From the NCBI RefSeq assembly GCF_001245615.1, contig NZ_CWKH01000002.1, positions 682,001 through 746,000 on the forward strand: a stretch of 64,000 nt of DNA, in the 5' to 3' direction. Of the stretch, positions 61,070 to 64,000 are shown in pieces. Numbering within the stretch: the first letter of the stretch is position 1; the number at the start of each line of letters is the position of its first letter. The DNA comes from Mycolicibacterium neworleansense (GTDB taxonomy: Bacteria > Actinomycetota > Actinomycetes > Mycobacteriales > Mycobacteriaceae). The notes beneath the pieces are model-generated. The model searched no databases, had not been told where the DNA came from, and saw nothing but the letters and a program-made list of their open reading frames with translations. A program made the translations under genes and the position numbers.

Positions 61070-61993
61070 TCAGCCGCCGTCGACGACCCGGATGATCGTC
61101 TTGCCCGCGGCCCGCTTCCCCGGGTCGAATGCCGACACCGCATCCGCCAGCGGGGTCACCGCTCCGACGGACGGCCGCAGTCGCCCCTTGCGAAGTCTGC
61201 GCTCCAGCATGACGAGCTGTGACCGGTCGGGCTCGACGACGAAAAAGACCGCGCGAGCGTCTGCCGGCTGAATTCGCGGCGGTTCCGCGATGGTGACCAA
61301 GGTCCCGCCCGGCCGCACCACCTGTGCTGAGCGATCCAGGATCTCACCGCCGAGGACATCGAAGACCAGGTCGACCTGGCCGACGGCCTCGGGCCAGCCT
61401 TGCTCGAGTGCCACGAAAACGTCGGCGCCCAGATCGAGCGCGGTATCGCGCTGCGCCGCACGACCGGTACCGATCACCCGGGCTCCGCATGCGCGTGCCA
61501 GCTGCACCGCGATCGATCCGACGGCGCCGGCCACACCGTGGATCAGCACCGTCTGCCCCGCGGAGAGCCGTCCGTGAACGAAGAATCCCTGCCAGGCCGT
61601 CAAGCCCGAGATCGGAAGCGCCGCTGCGACAACATGATCGACATCGGCCGACAACGGGGCAAGATTGCGCGCCTCGACCGCGACATACTCGGCGAGCGTG
61701 CCGTCACGAGCCCAGTCGGTGATCCCGAACACCCGCTGTCCGATCGTCAGGCCCGTTGTGCCGTAGCCGAGTTCGACGACGGTTCCGGAGACTTCGTGAC
61801 CCGGTACGGCCGGCGTGCGGTCCCGGCCGGCCCGGTCGGTCCACGTTCCCGGCCAGTCGAGTTCGCCAGGCGTGAACGACGCCGCGTGTACCCGCACGAC
61901 GACGTCGTTTTCGGCCGCGTGCGGGTACGGCACCTCGGACAGTGACAGTCCGGCGAAGCCCGCCGCCCGGTCACCGGTGATCACTGCTTGCAC
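61070..61993 (-). CDS. Zinc-independent MDR-family NADPH oxidoreductase (quinone-reductase-like)
   Basis: 307 residues. MDR features are HEVSGTVVELGYGTTGLTIGQRVFG (~64-88), the Rossmann loop VLIHGVAGAVGSIAVQLARACGARVIGTGRA (~142-172) and DLVFDVLGGEIL (~205). There is no structural or catalytic zinc signature, so it is a quinone/enone-reductase type. It starts 22 bases after the cupin gene on the same strand, and both are divergent from a LysR regulator that probably controls them. Confidence 0.88.
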   Translation of the reverse strand: MQAVITGDRAAGFAGLSLSEVPYPHAAENDVVVRVHAASFTPGELDWPGTWTDRAGRDRTPAVPGHEVSGTVVELGYGTTGLTIGQRVFGITDWARDGTLAEYVAVEARNLAPLSADVDHVVAAALPISGLTAWQGFFVHGRLSAGQTVLIHGVAGAVGSIAVQLARACGARVIGTGRAAQRDTALDLGADVFVALEQGWPEAVGQVDLVFDVLGGEILDRSAQVVRPGGTLVTIAEPPRIQPADARAVFFVVEPDRSQLVMLERRLRKGRLRPSVGAVTPLADAVSAFDPGKRAAGKTIIRVVDGG

Positions 61994-62015
61994 GGTTGTC
62001 TCCTCGTTTCTGGGT

Positions 62016-62429
62016 TCAACGACTCGTGGTTTGACGTGCGCTCGGGTGACGCAGATGATCGCGGGCCTTGATCTCCTCGGGGTCCAGCATGGTGATCATG
62101 TCGACGCCCGGCGCACAGATGCAGACCGCAAGGAACACGCTGCGGTTGTGCTGGTCCAGGTTCGCGACCTGGTAATGGACCACATCCCCACCGGGCTCCC
62201 AAAAGGCTTCGCCTGCGACAATTTTCCGCGGAGCTTCGCCTTCCAGTTCGAACAGGATCGAACCCTCCAGGACGTAGCCGAAAACGGGCCCGGAATGGCG
62301 GTGCGGTTGCACTCCCTCGTCGGCCGGCGGGATCTCGACGATCTGTGTCATCGCGTGCGCGCCTTCGGGAATCCTCGGCGGGGTGACGCACAGAAGATCG
62401 GTGACCGTGACGTTGCCTGCAGCCAGCAT
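62016..62429 (-). CDS. Cupin-domain protein
   Basis: 137 residues from ATG at 62429 behind GAAGG. Cupin motif 1 is GVQPHRHSGPVFGYVLEGSILFELEGE (~39-65) and motif 2 GEAFWEPGGDVVHYQVANLDQ (~73-93). The H-x-H and later H give a metal-binding barrel. Possible roles are a small dioxygenase, isomerase or a binding protein; the family alone does not decide. It forms a two-gene operon with the MDR reductase. An alternative start at the internal ATG (MTQIVEIPP) would remove 26 residues. Confidence 0.84.
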   Translation of the reverse strand: MLAAGNVTVTDLLCVTPPRIPEGAHAMTQIVEIPPADEGVQPHRHSGPVFGYVLEGSILFELEGEAPRKIVAGEAFWEPGGDVVHYQVANLDQHNRSVFLAVCICAPGVDMITMLDPEEIKARDHLRHPSARQTTSR

Positions 62430-62481
62430 TGCTCATCCTTCGTTCAAATCGTTCGTCCTTCCATCAGACCAACGCAGCTCT

Positions 62482-62506
62482 ATCAAGTCCAACGAACAAT
62501 ATTGAT
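62482..62506. promoter_or_regulatory. Candidate LysR binding site
   Basis: ATCAA (62482-62486) and TTGAT (62502-62506) are an inverted repeat 15 bases apart in the 109-base interval between the divergent cupin (62429) and LysR (62539) starts. Dyads with A/T-rich arms in this position are typical LysR sites. Confidence 0.4.
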
Positions 62507-62538
62507 CTTCTCTATCGCGGAACGCGATACTGCAAACC

Positions 62539-63435
62539 ATGGAACTTCGCCAGCTTGAGTACTTCATCGCGGTCGCCGGCGAGATGAGTTTCTCCCGGGC
62601 CGCGAACCAGACCCATGTGGTCCAGTCGGCCCTGTCGACGGCGGTCGCGAAGCTGGAGAAGGAGCTCGGAGTGGAGCTGTTCGACCGCTCCAAACATCAG
62701 ATCAGAATCACGCCGGCGGGCGAGTTGTTCCGGGAGCACGCGCGTCAGGTGGTCCAGGCCGCCCGGCTGGCCAAGGATGCGGTGACCGCGTATCACGGGG
62801 AGCTCACGGGCACGGTCGATCTCGGGTCCCTGATCTCGTTCGGCACGCTCGACGTGCCGAAGGTGCTCGGCGACTTTCACCACGACTATCCATTCGTCCG
62901 AATCAGATTGCGGCAGAGTCAAATTGGTTCTATCGCTTACCTCTCGGCGATCGCGGACGGGTCACTCGACCTGGCTCTCATATCAGCCCCCGACCGGTTC
63001 CCCGCCCGGGTGGACATGCGGCTGCTGTGTCAAGAGCCGATGGTGTTCGTCTGCCGTACCGATCATCGACTTGCGCGCCGCGAGGCAGTCGGTGTCACCG
63101 AGCTCTGCGATGAGGATCTGATCGGCTTCCCCTCCGAGTTCGGGCTCAGACGTCTCGTCGATGGCGCATTCACTGCCGCAGGAGTTTCGGCGCGGGTGTC
63201 CCATGAGGTGGCCCTCGAGTATGCGATCGCCGGGCGCCTCGTCCGACACGGCCTGGGCACCATCGTCATGCCGGCCAGTGAAGCGGCCCACTATCCAGAC
63301 CTGCGTGCCATCGACATCCGACCGGCCATCGTGTGGGAGATCTACCTCGCTTCGGCAGAACGGTCGCGCCTCGGGCCCGCCAGCGCAAAGCTGGCGGAAT
63401 TCCTGCTCGCGTCCGCCCCCTCCTCGGCGACCTGA
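62539..63435 (+). CDS. LysR-family regulator
   Basis: 298 residues. The N-terminal winged helix is LRQLEYFIAVAGEMSFSRAANQTHVVQSALSTAVAKLEKELGVELFDRSKHQIRITPAGELF (residues 3-64), followed by the linker helix and a periplasmic-binding-like effector domain beginning LTGTVDLGSLISF (~90). The close resemblance to the CynR/CbbR-type architecture does not identify the co-inducer. It is divergent from the cupin-MDR pair, its likely target. Normal family length. Confidence 0.9.
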   Translation: MELRQLEYFIAVAGEMSFSRAANQTHVVQSALSTAVAKLEKELGVELFDRSKHQIRITPAGELFREHARQVVQAARLAKDAVTAYHGELTGTVDLGSLISFGTLDVPKVLGDFHHDYPFVRIRLRQSQIGSIAYLSAIADGSLDLALISAPDRFPARVDMRLLCQEPMVFVCRTDHRLARREAVGVTELCDEDLIGFPSEFGLRRLVDGAFTAAGVSARVSHEVALEYAIAGRLVRHGLGTIVMPASEAAHYPDLRAIDIRPAIVWEIYLASAERSRLGPASAKLAEFLLASAPSSAT

Positions 63436-63436
63436 A

Positions 63437-63547
63437 TCAGGCGCCGCGCAGTGCGAGATCGGCGGCGCGGTGCGCGATCATCATGGTCCGCGAGGCCGTG
63501 AGCGTGCGGAAACTGTCACTGTTGCCCGGTGCGTCGGCGACAGACAC
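63437..63547 (-). other. Short open frame, possible C-terminal gene remnant
   Basis: A 36-codon GTG-started frame reads VSVADAPGNSDSFRTLTASR, then TMMIAHRAADLALRGA to TGA, with mostly G/C third positions. It looks like the C-terminal tail of an enzyme rather than random sequence, but I do not recognise the family. It fills the 153-base gap between the LysR stop and the WS/DGAT stop, and no start or body for a larger gene is present. Confidence 0.25.
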
Positions 63548-63588
63548 GCACGCTCGCGGTGCGGGGGCTACCCCCTACCTACCCATTC

Positions 63589-64000
63589 CTACTGCGGCAT
63601 CGCGGACTCGACGACGGTCAGCTTGTCGGAAAGCCCTGCCACCCTGCGGATCTCGCGAAACTCCTCGAGCATGCCGTCGGTGACTTCATGCGGATCGTCG
63701 ACCGTGGCATCGTCGGAGAGCACCGAGATGTTGAGTTGATCGACATAGCTCCACACGGTGATGTTGAGCCCGCTGCCGGTCGTGATCGGCCCCACCGAAT
63801 AGATCTCGGTGACCGTGGCCCCGCCGACCTTGCCGCGCTCCCGCGGACCCGGCACGTTCGAGATGTTGAGATTGAGCACCTTGTTCTGACCGTCTTGGTG
63901 GGACAGCCATTTGAACGCCGCCTCCACCGGGGCGGGCGGCATGTACGCGGCCCAGCGCGCGATCAGTTCCGGGCCGATGAGTTGATGACTTTCCTTGGCC
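63589..64000 (-). CDS. WS/DGAT acyltransferase, 3' end only
   Basis: The window holds the last 136 codons; the gene continues past 64000. Sequence from the edge includes ESHQLIGPELIARWAAYMPPAPVEAAFK, then the WS/DGAT C-terminal signature NLNISNVPGPRERGKVGGATVTEIYSVGPITTGSGLNITVWSYVDQLNISVLSDDATVDDPHEV. These enzymes esterify acyl-CoA to diacylglycerol or fatty alcohols to make storage lipid. The active-site HHxxxDG is upstream of the window and cannot be checked. Several such genes exist per mycobacterial genome, so the orthologue is not assigned. Confidence 0.9.
   Translation of the reverse strand, partial: AKESHQLIGPELIARWAAYMPPAPVEAAFKWLSHQDGQNKVLNLNISNVPGPRERGKVGGATVTEIYSVGPITTGSGLNITVWSYVDQLNISVLSDDATVDDPHEVTDGMLEEFREIRRVAGLSDKLTVVESAMPQ

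Noticed and set aside
1..64000. CRISPR arrays, tRNA/rRNA genes, insertion sequences, integrases, attachment repeats
   Set aside because: Looked for by eye on both strands, including around the island edges; no repeat-spacer pattern, tRNA-like element or transposase/integrase motif was found.

Overview
The window is high-GC DNA with actinobacterial features, and gene content and order point to a Mycobacterium/Mycolicibacterium-type chromosome. The clearest evidence is synteny with M. tuberculosis Rv0222-Rv0233, recalled from memory. Read in reverse, the homologues are R2lox (Rv0233), its TetR (Rv0232), Php (Rv0230c), an acyltransferase-3 (Rv0228), a DUF3068 protein (Rv0227c), a large membrane protein (Rv0226c), a glycosyltransferase (Rv0225), a methyltransferase (Rv0224c), an aldehyde dehydrogenase (Rv0223c) and EchA1 (Rv0222). 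All ten keep the expected relative strands. F420/PPOX, mycothiol-type DinB, WS/DGAT and KstR-like features fit the same assignment. No rRNA, tRNA, transposase, integrase or CRISPR array was seen.

Region 1 (1-13.1 kb) is the first half of the syntenic block with accessory genes inserted: MFS exporter, GNAT, methyltransferase, YcaC-like hydrolase with a decayed paralogue beside it, MarR, PPOX enzyme and an acyl-CoA ligase. Region 2 (13.1-30.4 kb) interrupts the block exactly between the Rv0226c and Rv0225 homologues and looks like a defence island. It has a truncated ESX/WXG-type pair, a RelE-like/UvrD helicase fusion, and one long minus-strand transcription unit: a ~1,700-residue DUF1998 helicase with a nuclease-like tail, an SNF2/HepA-like helicase (DrmD-like), an Eco57I-type adenine methylase (DrmMI-like), then the DarT ADP-ribosyltransferase toxin and DarG macrodomain antitoxin. 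An orphan FitA/VapB-type antitoxin marks the right junction. Start/stop overlaps of 4 bp link the helicase and methylase genes.

Region 3 (30.4-34.8 kb) is the second half of the syntenic block. Region 4 (35-44 kb) has a TetR, a DHFR-like reductase with an AraC/DinB-like protein, an arylamine N-acetyltransferase, an HD protein, and a predicted KstR-controlled operon (acyltransferase, FadD12-like, LipO-like, like Rv1428c-Rv1426c), then a GlcD-type flavoprotein.

Region 5 (44-60.2 kb) is a catabolic cluster around two paralogous Rieske-type oxygenase/small-protein pairs, with two aldehyde/amidohydrolase genes, a desaturase, a ferredoxin reductase, an SDR, a TauD dioxygenase, an AveC-like membrane protein with its own MoxR/VWA pair, and TetR and MarR regulators. 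A 20-bp motif is shared by two divergent promoters of this cluster. One Rieske paralogue has lost both canonical cluster histidines. Region 6 (60.2-64 kb) holds a DinB/maleylpyruvate-isomerase-like protein, a LysR-controlled cupin/MDR reductase pair, and the 3' end of a WS/DGAT gene that runs off the window.
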